NCBI GenBank assembly: GCA_018382125.1
Contig: JAGZQO010000002.1
Coordinates: 1 to 64,000, forward strand
Reading direction: 5' to 3'
Origin: Collinsella sp.
Lineage (GTDB): Bacteria; Actinomycetota; Coriobacteriia; Coriobacteriales; Coriobacteriaceae
DNA length: 64,000 nucleotides
Below the pieces are notes generated by a model. The model was not told the DNA's origin. It searched no databases and saw nothing but the letters and a program-made list of their open reading frames with translations. The position numbers and the translations under genes were made by a program. Shown piece after piece: positions 8,007 to 16,904 of the stretch. Position 1 is the first letter of the stretch. Each line of letters begins with the position of its first letter.

Positions 8007-11000
8007 CTAGGCCCGCGGTACGATCGGGCGGTTAACTTTGGCTAGCATATCAGAAGCGCACGAATCGAGCGCCCAGCTCCGGAAAGCCGAAAATTCCATG
8101 CGCGAGCGCAAACCCTCCAAATAGCGAATTGACCTGCTCAATTGCACGCGGCCGGGGTTTTCGGCCATCGCGATGCGACGAGTGTCGTCAAACCCCGAAA
8201 CTCGACAGAAACCAAGCTCTTCGAAGATTCCCAGGCCGCTTTCCACCGAACGCTCGTCGACCGGCGTGCGCGCATCGATGGCAAGGCACATCTGCGCGAT
8301 GTCGATATCGCTCGCGCTAAAGGAATCGTCCCCGGTTTTGCCGCGGTTGGAGCGCCACATGGTCTGCAGCGCGCGATAGAGCGTGACGAGCTCGTCGCGC
8401 TCGGGCGCATAGCAGTCGAGCAGGCGCTCGTTAATGCGGGCGTCGCGCGACGAATAGAGCAGATGGATCACGGCGGGCTGGCCATCGCGGCCGGCACGTC
8501 CGCTCATCTGGTTGAACTCAATGCCGCCAAACGGCATGTGGTACAGCACGACATGGCGGATATCGGGTAGGTTGACACCCTCGCCAAAGGCGGAGGTCGA
8601 AACAATGCAGCTGAGGCTTCCGTCTCGGAATGCTTCCTCCACGCGGCGGCGATCGGAACGCGCAAGCCCCGCGTTATAGAACGCGATATGGGTTGCGCAA
8701 TCGGGCACACGCTTGCGCAACGTCTTGGCGAGCGCCACGGACTGGTCGCGCGAATTGACGTAGATGACGGTCTTTTCCCCCGTCGCCACAATCGACACCA
8801 AACGGTTCTCGCGACTTGCAAGATCACGGTCGTCCTCGAGCTGCAGGTTCTCGCGCACCGTCTCGTCGACCACCGTGCGAGTGATCGGCAGCATGCGGGC
8901 GAGCTCGGCCACGACCGGAGCCGTCGCGGTGGCCGTCGTGGCCATAACGACCGGGTCGCCCAGGGCTTTGAGGATATCGGGCATGTCGAGATAGGCGCTG
9001 CGGTCGCCGCCCTTGGCAAGGCCGGCGTGGTGCGCCTCATCGATAACGACAAAGCCGATGCGGCCCGAACGCGCGAAGCGGTCACGGTGGATAGATAGGA
9101 ACTCGGGCGTCGTGAGCACGATACCGGTGCGGCCCGAAGCTAGGCCGGCGAACACATCATCGCGTGCGGCCTCCACGGTCTCGCCGGTCAGCACGCCAAC
9201 GCCAATGCCAAGCGCTGCCATCGTCGACGAGAGATGATAGGCCTGGTCGGCAACAAGCGCACGCAGCGGATAGACAAAGATGCTCGCACGTCCGCGAAGG
9301 ACAGCCTCGCGCGCAGCATGTACATGGAAGATGAGAGACTTGCCGCGGCCCGTTCCCATAACGGCCAAGACGCTCTGGTGGTCGGCGAGCGCGTCGAGTG
9401 CCTCGACCTGCGCGCGATGTGGCTGGTTCGAGCCGATAAAGCTATGGATAAGCGAGCGCGTGAGCTCGGTATAAGAAAGCTGGGCGAGCGTCTCGCGTTT
9501 ACGCGACTCCAGGCGCAGGCCAGAATCCGCCGGCTGCACGCCGCGGCGAAGCTCGCATGCCGGATCGTCGATATTGGACGCCGCGGTATCGCGCACCAAG
9601 ACATCTTTGATCATGAGCTTGGGCTTCACGCGTCCCTGCCAATGCTCGGCCACGGCCTCGAACACCAAGTCGACGGCGCTGTCGCAATTGATGAGCCTAT
9701 CGATCTGCGGCACGCGGAACATGATGGCCGGCACACTCGCGGCGCCATCGGTCGCCACGAAGCGCATGTGTTCGCCGGTTTTGCCCACCACGGCGCGATC
9801 GCACATCGTCACGCCCTCGGCGGCCAGCAACGGCACCTTATTGCCCTGGCCAAACGGCTCAAGACGGGAAATCTGCTCGATGGTCTCGATATTTAACTCG
9901 GAGAGGTCGACGGTGGCGGCAACCTCGTCAGTGTCCTCAAAGTCCTCGGCGGGAAGCTCCGATAGCACGGCCGAAAGGCGACGACGGAACTCGTCGAGCT
10001 TGGACGCCTCGATGGTCACGCCCACCGCACCCGCATGCCCGCCGCGACGAATCAGCAGATCCGAGCAGCGTTCTACGGCGTCGAACAGGTTGACCTTGCC
10101 CACCGAGCGACCCGATCCGCGCGCAACGCCGTCCTCAATCGAGAAGAGCAGAGCCGGCACGTGATAACGGTTGGTCAGGCGGCTCGCTACGATACCCTTG
10201 ACGCCCTCGTGCCAGCCCTCGCCACCCACGACGATTGCGCGACCGCCGTCATAGGTCTCCTCGACCTTTGCCATGGCGTCGCGTGTGAGCTCCGCCTCGA
10301 TCTCGCGGCGCTGACGGTTGATTTCCTCGAGCTCGGCTGCCAGTGCACTTGCCTCGATAGGATCGCGGGCAAGCAGCAGGTCGAGCGCCAGCTTGGGATC
10401 AGCCATGCGGCCGGCAGCATTCAGACGAGGGATGAGCGAAAACGACAGGCCGTCGGCCGTAATGGTAGAAAGGTCGGCCTTGGCAAGTGCGGCAAGCGCG
10501 ATATAGCCGGGACGGGCCGTCACGCGCATCTGCTGGATGCCCTCGGCGACCAGTGCGCGATTCTCGGGCGTGAGCGGCATCATGTCGGACACGGTGCCCA
10601 GCGCCGCGACCTCGATCAGCGAACGCCAATACGACGGCTTGCCCAAACGCTCGCCCAGGACCTGCACCAGCTTGAGCGCCACGCCGGCACCGGCAAGCTC
10701 GCGCGAGGGACCCTCGTCCTCGAGCTTGGGGTCGGTCAGGGGCACGCCCTGCGGCACCTGGTCGGACGGCTCGTGATGGTCCGTGACCACCAAATCGATC
10801 CCCAGGCTCTCCAGATAGGAGACCTCCTCCTTGGCGGCAATGCCGTTATCGACGGTCACGATCAGCTGGGGGCGAGCGAGCTCGTTAACGCGGTCGAGTG
10901 CCGCGCGCGAAAGACCGTAGCCCTCATCAAAGCGATGCGGAATAAACGGCGTGACATCGGCGCCAAACGTGCGCAGTGCCTCGGTCAACAGGCAGGTCGA

Positions 11001-11294
11001 CGTAATGCCGTCAACGTCAAAATCGCCAAAGACCGCGATGTGCTCGTGGTTGCGAATAGCGCGCTCGACGCGGTCGGCAACGACCGCCATGCCCGGAATA
11101 ATGAGTGGGTCGGCCCAGTCGCGATCGAGCGAAGGCGTCAAAAACAGCTGGCCTTCCTCGATGGATGCAATGCCGTGCGCAACCATAATGCGCGCCACCA
11201 GCCCGGGTATGCCCAGGCCAGCCGAAAGCTCCTTTTCGAGCTCGGGGTTTTGCCGAGCGACCGCCCAGCGATGCGTCGTCTTAAGCGATGACAT
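8007..11294 (-). CDS. recJ: RecJ exonuclease fused to a DEAH (RecQ-like) helicase
   Basis: This is a 1,095-residue two-part protein. Residues 1 to about 565 are RecJ, the 5'-3' single-strand exonuclease: DHH-family motif I FGDFDVDG (89-96), motif III TDHH (171-174), then the DHHA1 part with RRGGHAGAVG (416-425) and an OB-like region. Residues from about 600 on are an SF2 helicase: Walker A MGTGRGKS (646-653), DEAH (752-755), TTATA (786-790) and a C-terminal half with SGRAGRDGQP. RecJ alone is usually 550-750 residues. RecJ and RecQ cooperate at stalled forks and in RecFOR repair, so a physical fusion makes functional sense. The ATG at 11294 follows GGGGGTG; a GTG at 11339 would add 15 residues. 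It heads recJ-rel-MBL. Confidence 0.92.
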   Translation of the reverse strand: MSSLKTTHRWAVARQNPELEKELSAGLGIPGLVARIMVAHGIASIEEGQLFLTPSLDRDWADPLIIPGMAVVADRVERAIRNHEHIAVFGDFDVDGITSTCLLTEALRTFGADVTPFIPHRFDEGYGLSRAALDRVNELARPQLIVTVDNGIAAKEEVSYLESLGIDLVVTDHHEPSDQVPQGVPLTDPKLEDEGPSRELAGAGVALKLVQVLGERLGKPSYWRSLIEVAALGTVSDMMPLTPENRALVAEGIQQMRVTARPGYIALAALAKADLSTITADGLSFSLIPRLNAAGRMADPKLALDLLLARDPIEASALAAELEEINRQRREIEAELTRDAMAKVEETYDGGRAIVVGGEGWHEGVKGIVASRLTNRYHVPALLFSIEDGVARGSGRSVGKVNLFDAVERCSDLLIRRGGHAGAVGVTIEASKLDEFRRRLSAVLSELPAEDFEDTDEVAATVDLSELNIETIEQISRLEPFGQGNKVPLLAAEGVTMCDRAVVGKTGEHMRFVATDGAASVPAIMFRVPQIDRLINCDSAVDLVFEAVAEHWQGRVKPKLMIKDVLVRDTAASNIDDPACELRRGVQPADSGLRLESRKRETLAQLSYTELTRSLIHSFIGSNQPHRAQVEALDALADHQSVLAVMGTGRGKSLIFHVHAAREAVLRGRASIFVYPLRALVADQAYHLSSTMAALGIGVGVLTGETVEAARDDVFAGLASGRTGIVLTTPEFLSIHRDRFARSGRIGFVVIDEAHHAGLAKGGDRSAYLDMPDILKALGDPVVMATTATATAPVVAELARMLPITRTVVDETVRENLQLEDDRDLASRENRLVSIVATGEKTVIYVNSRDQSVALAKTLRKRVPDCATHIAFYNAGLARSDRRRVEEAFRDGSLSCIVSTSAFGEGVNLPDIRHVVLYHMPFGGIEFNQMSGRAGRDGQPAVIHLLYSSRDARINERLLDCYAPERDELVTLYRALQTMWRSNRGKTGDDSFSASDIDIAQMCLAIDARTPVDERSVESGLGIFEELGFCRVSGFDDTRRIAMAENPGRVQLSRSIRYLEGLRSRMEFSAFRSWALDSCASDMLAKVNRPIVPRA

Positions 11295-11569
11295 AGGCGC
11301 CCACCCCCGATAGGGGCAGGTCGCCGCGATACCTCTCACGGTTCATAGCGATGAGTCCTCTGTGTATGCCCGCTTCGGCAGGCAGATCTGTTGAACGGAT
11401 TAATTATACCGTGCGGCACGGACGTACAACGTCCAGCACGCCGCGGTTTCGATAAACGAGGGCGGTAATAGCCTCGAAATATTCGAGCGTTTCTGACGCA
11501 CGGACGCATGCGAGCGTCTAGCATATCCATTCAAAACGAATTCACGAACAAAGGGAGTCACAAGAGCAT

Positions 11570-12568
11570 ATGAAGCAATGGGTTGGACTGGGCAAGTTTC
11601 TCGCGGGGCACATGCAGGTCATCGTTCCGATTTGCGTGGCGCTCGGCGTGCTCTTTCCCCAACAGATTGGCGTGCTCAAGCCCATCGTTCCCGCCCTGTT
11701 TGCCTTTATGACGTTCCAAGGTGCGCTCAGCAACACCTTTCACCAGGTAACCGAGGTGTTCCGCCGTCCGCTGCACCTGGTCTTGGCGTTACTCGTCTCG
11801 GCGGTGCTTATCCCTATCGCAGCCTATGCCATGGGATCGTTATTCTTTGGCGCCAACCCCAACCTTGTCTGCGGCATCGTGCTCGAATACAGCGTGCCCG
11901 TGGCCGTCACCGCTTTTATGTGGATCAGCATGTTCGGCGGCAACGGCCCGCTCGCGCTCACCATCATCCTGACGTCCTCGGTCATCTCACCTGTGACGAT
12001 TCCGCTTACGCTCAAGCTCTTGCTGGGCGCCACCGTCTCGATCGACGTGCCGAGCATGATGCAGAACATGGCCTTTATGATCGCCATCCCCGCTGTGCTC
12101 GGTATTGTCATCAATGAACTCACGCGCGGCTGGGGCCACGAGAAACTCTCTCCCGCGCTCTCGCCCGCCTGCAAGTTCATGATGATGGGCGTCATCGCGT
12201 CCAACTCCACCGCTATGAGCGAGTACGTGCTACACATGAATGTTGAGCGCTTGGAAGTCGCGCTCTTTATCCTGGTGTTCGCCATCAGCGGCTTTATCAC
12301 CGGCGTCCTGATCGCCCGTGCCCTGCACCTGCCGTATAGCGAGACGACCACCATGTGCTTTACCTGTGGCATGCGCAACATCTCTTCGGGTGCCGTCATC
12401 GCCACGCAGTATTTTCCCGGCGAAGTGGTATTCCCCGTCATGTGCGGCACGCTGTTTCAGCAGGTGTTGGCCTCAATTATCGGACACCTCTTTGAGCACC
12501 TGACCGGCGAGGAGCGCACAGCGCAGCGCAAGCGAGTCGAGGCCGGCCGCGACGCCATGGGACGCTAG
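11570..12568 (+). CDS. Bile acid:sodium symporter family (BASS) transporter
   Basis: This 332-residue integral membrane protein has about nine to ten hydrophobic segments and the BASS/SBF pattern, including VLEYSVPVAVTAFMW and TMCFTCGMRNISSGAVIA, which resembles the conserved crossover motif near the sodium site. Members move bile acids, pantothenate, keto acids or other organic anions with sodium. The substrate cannot be named from sequence. It stands alone between divergent and convergent neighbours. An AAGGGAG site precedes the ATG. Confidence 0.85.
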   Translation: MKQWVGLGKFLAGHMQVIVPICVALGVLFPQQIGVLKPIVPALFAFMTFQGALSNTFHQVTEVFRRPLHLVLALLVSAVLIPIAAYAMGSLFFGANPNLVCGIVLEYSVPVAVTAFMWISMFGGNGPLALTIILTSSVISPVTIPLTLKLLLGATVSIDVPSMMQNMAFMIAIPAVLGIVINELTRGWGHEKLSPALSPACKFMMMGVIASNSTAMSEYVLHMNVERLEVALFILVFAISGFITGVLIARALHLPYSETTTMCFTCGMRNISSGAVIATQYFPGEVVFPVMCGTLFQQVLASIIGHLFEHLTGEERTAQRKRVEAGRDAMGR

Positions 12569-12598
12569 ACTGTCCGCATTACGCGGGTGTTAGTCTTA

Positions 12599-13396
12599 CT
12601 ATACGAGCGTTTCCAGATGCGCACGCAGGCGCTCAGCATCGACATCGAGCGTGGTCTCAGCATTGACCTGGGCCAAACGATAGCCGACAAAGTAGGGCGA
12701 AACCACCCAACGCGGCAGCGCCTTGGCAATGGTCCGACCGCCCAGGTGATAGAAGAACAGGTTGTACGACTCTGCGCGACCACCGTGGTGCTCGTTCAGG
12801 ATATAGCGCAGAGCTACCTGGATCGCATCGGCGAAGAGATCCGCCTCGGCTTGGTCTCTCGTGTCATCGCTGGCGGCGATTCCCTGCGGGGCTGAAACAT
12901 TGACCTCAAAGAACCCCATAATCGGTTCGGTTGAGATGTTGACCGAGATTCTCTCCTGTTGCCAGACATTTATGCCTTCGAAATTGGCGGAAGTCAGCGA
13001 AGCATAGCCGTTTTCCTGCTCCAAACCCACAATCTGCATGTGCGGATGAACGAGACTACCGCCCGAGAGCGGACCCTTGTTCTTGTACATGAGCACACTT
13101 GGATACTGCTGCGAATCGATCATCTGCTGCCAGCAACCCAGGGCAAACCGCATAACATGATGCAGCTCGTCCGGCGCATAGGTCACCAGGTCGGCGTCGT
13201 GGTCGGACGACTCAATCAATACGGTCTGGCGAGTGGCCCGCAAGGTCTTAAACTTATTCTCGAGCCAGATGCAGTCACCGTCGCGCCGGATGATATTGGC
13301 GAGTTCCTCGGTATCGCAAAAGGGGCACGCGGTGCCGGGGCGGCGGTTGTCGTCGGGCTTACCGCTCGCCTGCCGAACGTCAAATACCAGCGCCAC
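12599..13396 (-). CDS. DUF4931, GalT/HIT-like protein
   Basis: This 265-residue protein belongs to the galactose-1-phosphate uridylyltransferase-like part of the HIT superfamily. It has an N-terminal zinc-type CPFC (25-28) and the active-site-like HPHMQ with a preceding SGGSLV, as in GalT-type nucleotidyltransferases. The actual substrate is not known. It starts at a GTG whose ribosome binding site GGAGGT lies inside the last codons of cutC, with 3 bases between the genes, so the two are translationally coupled. Pairing with CutC hints at a shared, uncharacterised task. Confidence 0.8.
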   Translation of the reverse strand: MALVFDVRQASGKPDDNRRPGTACPFCDTEELANIIRRDGDCIWLENKFKTLRATRQTVLIESSDHDADLVTYAPDELHHVMRFALGCWQQMIDSQQYPSVLMYKNKGPLSGGSLVHPHMQIVGLEQENGYASLTSANFEGINVWQQERISVNISTEPIMGFFEVNVSAPQGIAASDDTRDQAEADLFADAIQVALRYILNEHHGGRAESYNLFFYHLGGRTIAKALPRWVVSPYFVGYRLAQVNAETTLDVDAERLRAHLETLV

Positions 13397-13399
13397 GGG

Positions 13400-14077
13400 T
13401 TATACCTCCAGCGGCACGATCTTGGTGCCATGGAGCTCGGAGACGCCCAGTGCCGCCGCCACGGTATCGCGGTTGGCCGTGGAAATGCCACCGCCGGGAA
13501 GGATGGTCAGGCGGTCGCCCGCATACTCGATAAGACGCGACAGGTGCTCCAGGTTGTCCTCGATCGGCGTTCCGGCAGCGCCACCATGCGTCAGGATGCG
13601 CGTGATACCGCAGTCGGCGAGTGTGTCGACGGCATCGAGCTGAGCCTCGGGCGAGAGCTGGTCGAAGGCCATGTGGAAGGTAATATCGATGGGCCCGCGC
13701 TTGCACTCCTCGGTCGCGCAGCCCGCGGCCATCACGAGGGCACCAAGCGTAAGCTCGTCGAGCGCCCATCCGCCAGCGCAGGGCTTGCAGCAGCCAAAGA
13801 CCAAGCCGTCAACGCCGGCGCTCACGGCAAGGCCCAGGTCCATCTCCATCATGCGCAGCTCGTCCTGGTTGTAATGAAAGTCACCGCCACGCGGGCGAAT
13901 CATGCACATCACTCGCGCGTCATGCTCGTGAGCATAGCCGACCGTAGCGCTGATAACGCCAGCCGAGGGCGTGGTACCACCGACGGCAAGGTTGTCGCAC
14001 AGCTCGACGCGCCTTGCACCGGCATCGATAGCCGCCGGCACCCGCTCAAAGTTCTCGGCACAAAACTCGTACAGCAT
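13400..14077 (-). CDS. cutC: CutC family protein (copper homeostasis family)
   Basis: This 225-residue TIM-barrel protein has the CutC marks: LYEFCAENF at the start, RVELCDNLAVGGTTPSAG, MIRPRGGDF, and ILTHGGA near the C-terminal part. CutC was linked to copper tolerance in E. coli, but a direct role in copper handling is doubtful and the enzyme activity is unknown. The ATG at 14077 has GGGGG 7 bases upstream; a longer frame to 14134 adds an unlikely leader. It is the first gene of a two-gene unit with the GalT-like gene. Confidence 0.92.
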   Translation of the reverse strand: MLYEFCAENFERVPAAIDAGARRVELCDNLAVGGTTPSAGVISATVGYAHEHDARVMCMIRPRGGDFHYNQDELRMMEMDLGLAVSAGVDGLVFGCCKPCAGGWALDELTLGALVMAAGCATEECKRGPIDITFHMAFDQLSPEAQLDAVDTLADCGITRILTHGGAAGTPIEDNLEHLSRLIEYAGDRLTILPGGGISTANRDTVAAALGVSELHGTKIVPLEV

Positions 14078-14137
14078 AGATAGACCCCCAAAGACAGCAG
14101 ATGTTTTCCGACGGGCATTGTCACACATCCCCATGAA

Positions 14138-14202
14138 GTTGCGGTGGAATAGGGACTGTTTTGGCCTCTGGAGCCTTCATTTAGTCCCTATTTCACCGCA
14201 AC
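14138..14202. repeat. Inverted repeat element upstream of cutC
   Basis: Arms of 20 bp, GTTGCGGTGGAATAGGGACT (14138-14157) and its near-complement (14183-14202, one mismatch), surround a 25-base loop. It lies between cutC (leftward) and the liv operon terminator. It carries the AGGGACTGTTTT phrase related to other repeats in this window. Confidence 0.75.
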
Positions 14203-14241
14203 AAAAAAGGGGCGCTGACCGGGTTGGTCAGCGCCCTTTTT
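14203..14241. terminator. Bidirectional terminator after livF
   Basis: Perfect 11-bp stem GGGCGCTGACC/GGTCAGCGCCC (14210-14236) with a five-base loop, flanked by A6 on the left and T5 on the right. It can end transcription from both strands and closes the liv operon. Confidence 0.9.
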
Positions 14242-14251
14242 GTCGGATGGG

Positions 14252-14965
14252 TTAGCCTCCGAGATAGGCTTTGCGGACGTTATCGTCGTGCAGGAGCTCT
14301 TGACCCGTGCCGGTCATGGTTATCTTGCCGGTCTCGAGCACGTAACCGCGTGTGGCGATGGAAAGCGCCATCTGCGCGTTCTGCTCAACCAGGAGTACCG
14401 TGGTACCGGCCTTGTGCAGGTCCTCGACGATCTGGAAGATTTGCTCGATCAGAATCGGCGCCAGACCCATGGAGGGTTCGTCGAGCATGAGCAGCTTGGG
14501 GTTGCTCATAAGGGCACGGCCCATAACGAGCATCTGCTGCTCGCCGCCCGAAAGGGTGCCGGCGACCTGGCGACGACGTTCCTTCAGGCGCGGGAACTGC
14601 TCGTAGACACGCTCAAGGCCCGGAGCAACCGTGGACTTGGGCTGCGTGTAGGCGCCCATCTCCAGGTTCTCCTCAACCGTCATCTGCAAAAAGGCGCGAC
14701 GGCCCTCGGGCACCTGGGCCAGGCCCTTGCCCACCAGTTTATCGGCAGGCGTATGGGTAATGTCCTCGCCCATAAACTTGATGGAGCCGGTCTTGGAACG
14801 CAGCAGGCCCGAGACGGTTTTAAGCGTCGTGGACTTACCGGCGCCGTTCGCGCCGATCAGGGCCACGATCTCGCCCTCGTTGACGTTAAAGGAGATGTCC
14901 TTGATGGCGTGGATAGCGCCGTACCAGACGTTGATGTTGTAGACGGAAAGCATCGGCTCTGCCAT
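14252..14965 (-). CDS. livF: Branched-chain amino acid ABC transporter ATPase LivF
   Basis: This 237-residue ABC ATPase has Walker A GANGAGKST, the Q-loop region, signature LSGGEQQ, Walker B LLMLDEPSMGLAP and the switch His region (VEQN). The MLDEPSMGLAP and short C-terminus ending in RKAYLGG mark the LivF type. With LivG it drives uptake of leucine, isoleucine and valine through LivHM. Its ATG follows directly on the livG stop codon with GGGGAG just upstream. It is the last gene of the operon before the terminator. Confidence 0.95.
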   Translation of the reverse strand: MAEPMLSVYNINVWYGAIHAIKDISFNVNEGEIVALIGANGAGKSTTLKTVSGLLRSKTGSIKFMGEDITHTPADKLVGKGLAQVPEGRRAFLQMTVEENLEMGAYTQPKSTVAPGLERVYEQFPRLKERRRQVAGTLSGGEQQMLVMGRALMSNPKLLMLDEPSMGLAPILIEQIFQIVEDLHKAGTTVLLVEQNAQMALSIATRGYVLETGKITMTGTGQELLHDDNVRKAYLGG

Positions 14966-15826
14966 TTAGTTCTCCCCCTTATCCTGCTTGCCCAGATATG
15001 CCTCAATTACGGCATCGTTGTTCTGGATCTCCTCGGCCGTGCCCTTGGCGATGACCTTACCAAAGTTGAGCACGCAGATGCCCTCGCAGATGTTCATGAC
15101 GAGCGACATGTCGTGCTCGATAAGCATGATGGCGATGCCAAAGGTGTCGCGGATCTTGACGATGTTCTCCATGAGCTCCGCGGTCTCGGACGGGTTCATG
15201 CCGGCGGCAGGCTCGTCGAGCAGCAGCAGTTTGGGGTTGGTGGCAAGCGCGCGGACGATCTCCAGACGACGCTGGGCGCCGTAAGGCAGCGAGCCGGCCT
15301 GCTCGTTTGCCAGGTGCTCCATATCAAAGATGGACAGCAGCTCCATGGCGCGCTCGTGGGCGGCCTTCTCGTGCTTCCAGTACGTCGGCAGACGCAGCAC
15401 GCCCTCAAAACCAGAGTAGCGCTCCTGGTTGTGCAGGCCGACCTTAACGTTGTCCTCCACCGTCATGGTGTTGAACAGGCGAATGTTCTGGAACGTACGG
15501 GCGATACCCATACGGTTGACCTGATAGACCGACTTGCCCGAGGTGTCCTCGCCGTCGAGCAGGATAGTACCGTGCGTGGGCTGGTACACCTTGGTGAGCA
15601 GGTTGAAGACCGTGGTCTTACCGGCACCGTTGGGACCGATCAGACCGGCGATCTCGGTCTTACCGATGGTCAGACTAAAGTCGTCGACTGCCTTAAGGCC
15701 GCCAAATTCAATGCCCAAGTGGATGCACTCGAGCGCCGGGCGCTGGCCCAGGTCGCGGTCGGGAACGATGGCGCCAGAAGGATACGGGACCATCTTGCCC
15801 TTGTTGAACTCAAACTTACTGGGCAT
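14966..15826 (-). CDS. livG: Branched-chain amino acid ABC transporter ATPase LivG
   Basis: This 286-residue ABC ATPase has Walker A GPNGAGKTT, signature LPYGAQRRLE, Walker B LLLLDEPAAGMNP and the switch region LIEHDMS, all typical of LivG, whose signature departs from LSGGQ as it does here. It starts at an ATG (15826) with GGAGGT 8 bases upstream and overlaps the end of livM by 11 bases, so the two are translationally coupled. It works as the cytoplasmic motor half with LivF. Confidence 0.95.
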   Translation of the reverse strand: MPSKFEFNKGKMVPYPSGAIVPDRDLGQRPALECIHLGIEFGGLKAVDDFSLTIGKTEIAGLIGPNGAGKTTVFNLLTKVYQPTHGTILLDGEDTSGKSVYQVNRMGIARTFQNIRLFNTMTVEDNVKVGLHNQERYSGFEGVLRLPTYWKHEKAAHERAMELLSIFDMEHLANEQAGSLPYGAQRRLEIVRALATNPKLLLLDEPAAGMNPSETAELMENIVKIRDTFGIAIMLIEHDMSLVMNICEGICVLNFGKVIAKGTAEEIQNNDAVIEAYLGKQDKGEN

Positions 15827-16904
15827 CGGCTGCCACCTCCTTCTTGGAAGCAAAGCGGTCCTTAATGCGTGCGAAGAACGACTTGAGCTGCGGGTTGTTG
15901 GTAAAGATCATGACCAGGATCAGCACGATGGCGTAGATGAGCATGCGGTAGTCCGAGAACTGACGGAGCAGCTCGGGAAGCACCGTGAGCAACGCCGCCG
16001 CGATGACGGAGCCGCGCATATTGCCCAGACCGCCAAGGACCACGAACACCAGGATGAGGATGGACGTGTTGAAGTCGAACTTGGTGGCGGAGAGCTGCGA
16101 GAAGTTACCGCCGAAGAGAGCTCCGGCAGCACCGGCAAGGGCAGCGGAAACCACGAAGGCGATCATGCGGTACTCGGTGACGGAGATGCCTACGGACTCG
16201 GCTGCAATCTTGTTATCGCGCACGGCCATAATGGCACGGCCGGTACGGCTGCGAACCAGGTTGAGTACGATCACGAGTGCGACCATGACCAGGATGGCAC
16301 CGGCGAGGAAGGTCGAGTACGTCGACACGCCCGAGGCGCCCTGGGCGCCCTTGATGATGGCGGTGCCGTCCTCGAGCAGGTGCAGGTCGTCGATCGTGGA
16401 GTTGCCCGTGATGTTAAAGATCACGTGCAGACCGCGGGAGTCGACGCCCACAATGAGGCAGGTGACGATCTCTTTGATGATCTCGCCAAAAGCCAGGGTC
16501 ACGATGGCCAGATAGTCGCCGCTCAGACGCAGGACCGGGATACCGATCAAGAAGCCCAGGATGGCGGCAGCGATGGCGCCGACCACGATGCTGATGATCA
16601 GGCGCATCGGATCGGACGGGACGGCGCTCTCCAGCGCGACCGCGGTGACGATGCCCGTGTAGGCACCGACGCTCATAAAGCCCGCGTGGCCCAGCGACAA
16701 GTCGCCCGCGATGCCGACGACGAGGTTGAGGGAGATGGCCATGACGATGTAGGCCGTGATGGGAACCAGCTGACCGGCGATCATGCGCGGGATCATGTGG
16801 TTAGACTGCATAAAGAACACGATGGCAAATGCCACGATGCACATGGCGTACGTAACAAAGTCGTGACGCGTCTGCTTGTCTTTAAGAAACTTCATAACGC
16901 TCAC
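15816..16904 (-). CDS. livM: Branched-chain amino acid ABC transporter permease LivM
   Basis: This 362-residue membrane protein has about ten hydrophobic segments and the LivM marks: MAISLNLVVGIAGDLSLGHAGFMSVGAY, the IAFVVSAALAGAAGALFG segment, and VFVVLGGLGNMRGSVIAAALLT. It forms the channel with LivH. A GTG at 16904 directly follows the livH stop; an ATG three codons later is also possible. The charged C-terminal tail (RIKDRFASKKEVAADAQ) lies in the cytoplasm. Confidence 0.94.
   Translation of the reverse strand: MSVMKFLKDKQTRHDFVTYAMCIVAFAIVFFMQSNHMIPRMIAGQLVPITAYIVMAISLNLVVGIAGDLSLGHAGFMSVGAYTGIVTAVALESAVPSDPMRLIISIVVGAIAAAILGFLIGIPVLRLSGDYLAIVTLAFGEIIKEIVTCLIVGVDSRGLHVIFNITGNSTIDDLHLLEDGTAIIKGAQGASGVSTYSTFLAGAILVMVALVIVLNLVRSRTGRAIMAVRDNKIAAESVGISVTEYRMIAFVVSAALAGAAGALFGGNFSQLSATKFDFNTSILILVFVVLGGLGNMRGSVIAAALLTVLPELLRQFSDYRMLIYAIVLILVMIFTNNPQLKSFFARIKDRFASKKEVAADAQ

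Noticed and set aside
11336..11530. A 64-codon minus-strand frame upstream of recJ
   Set aside because: No ribosome binding site and an unlikely basic composition; the region more likely holds promoters of recJ and the BASS gene.
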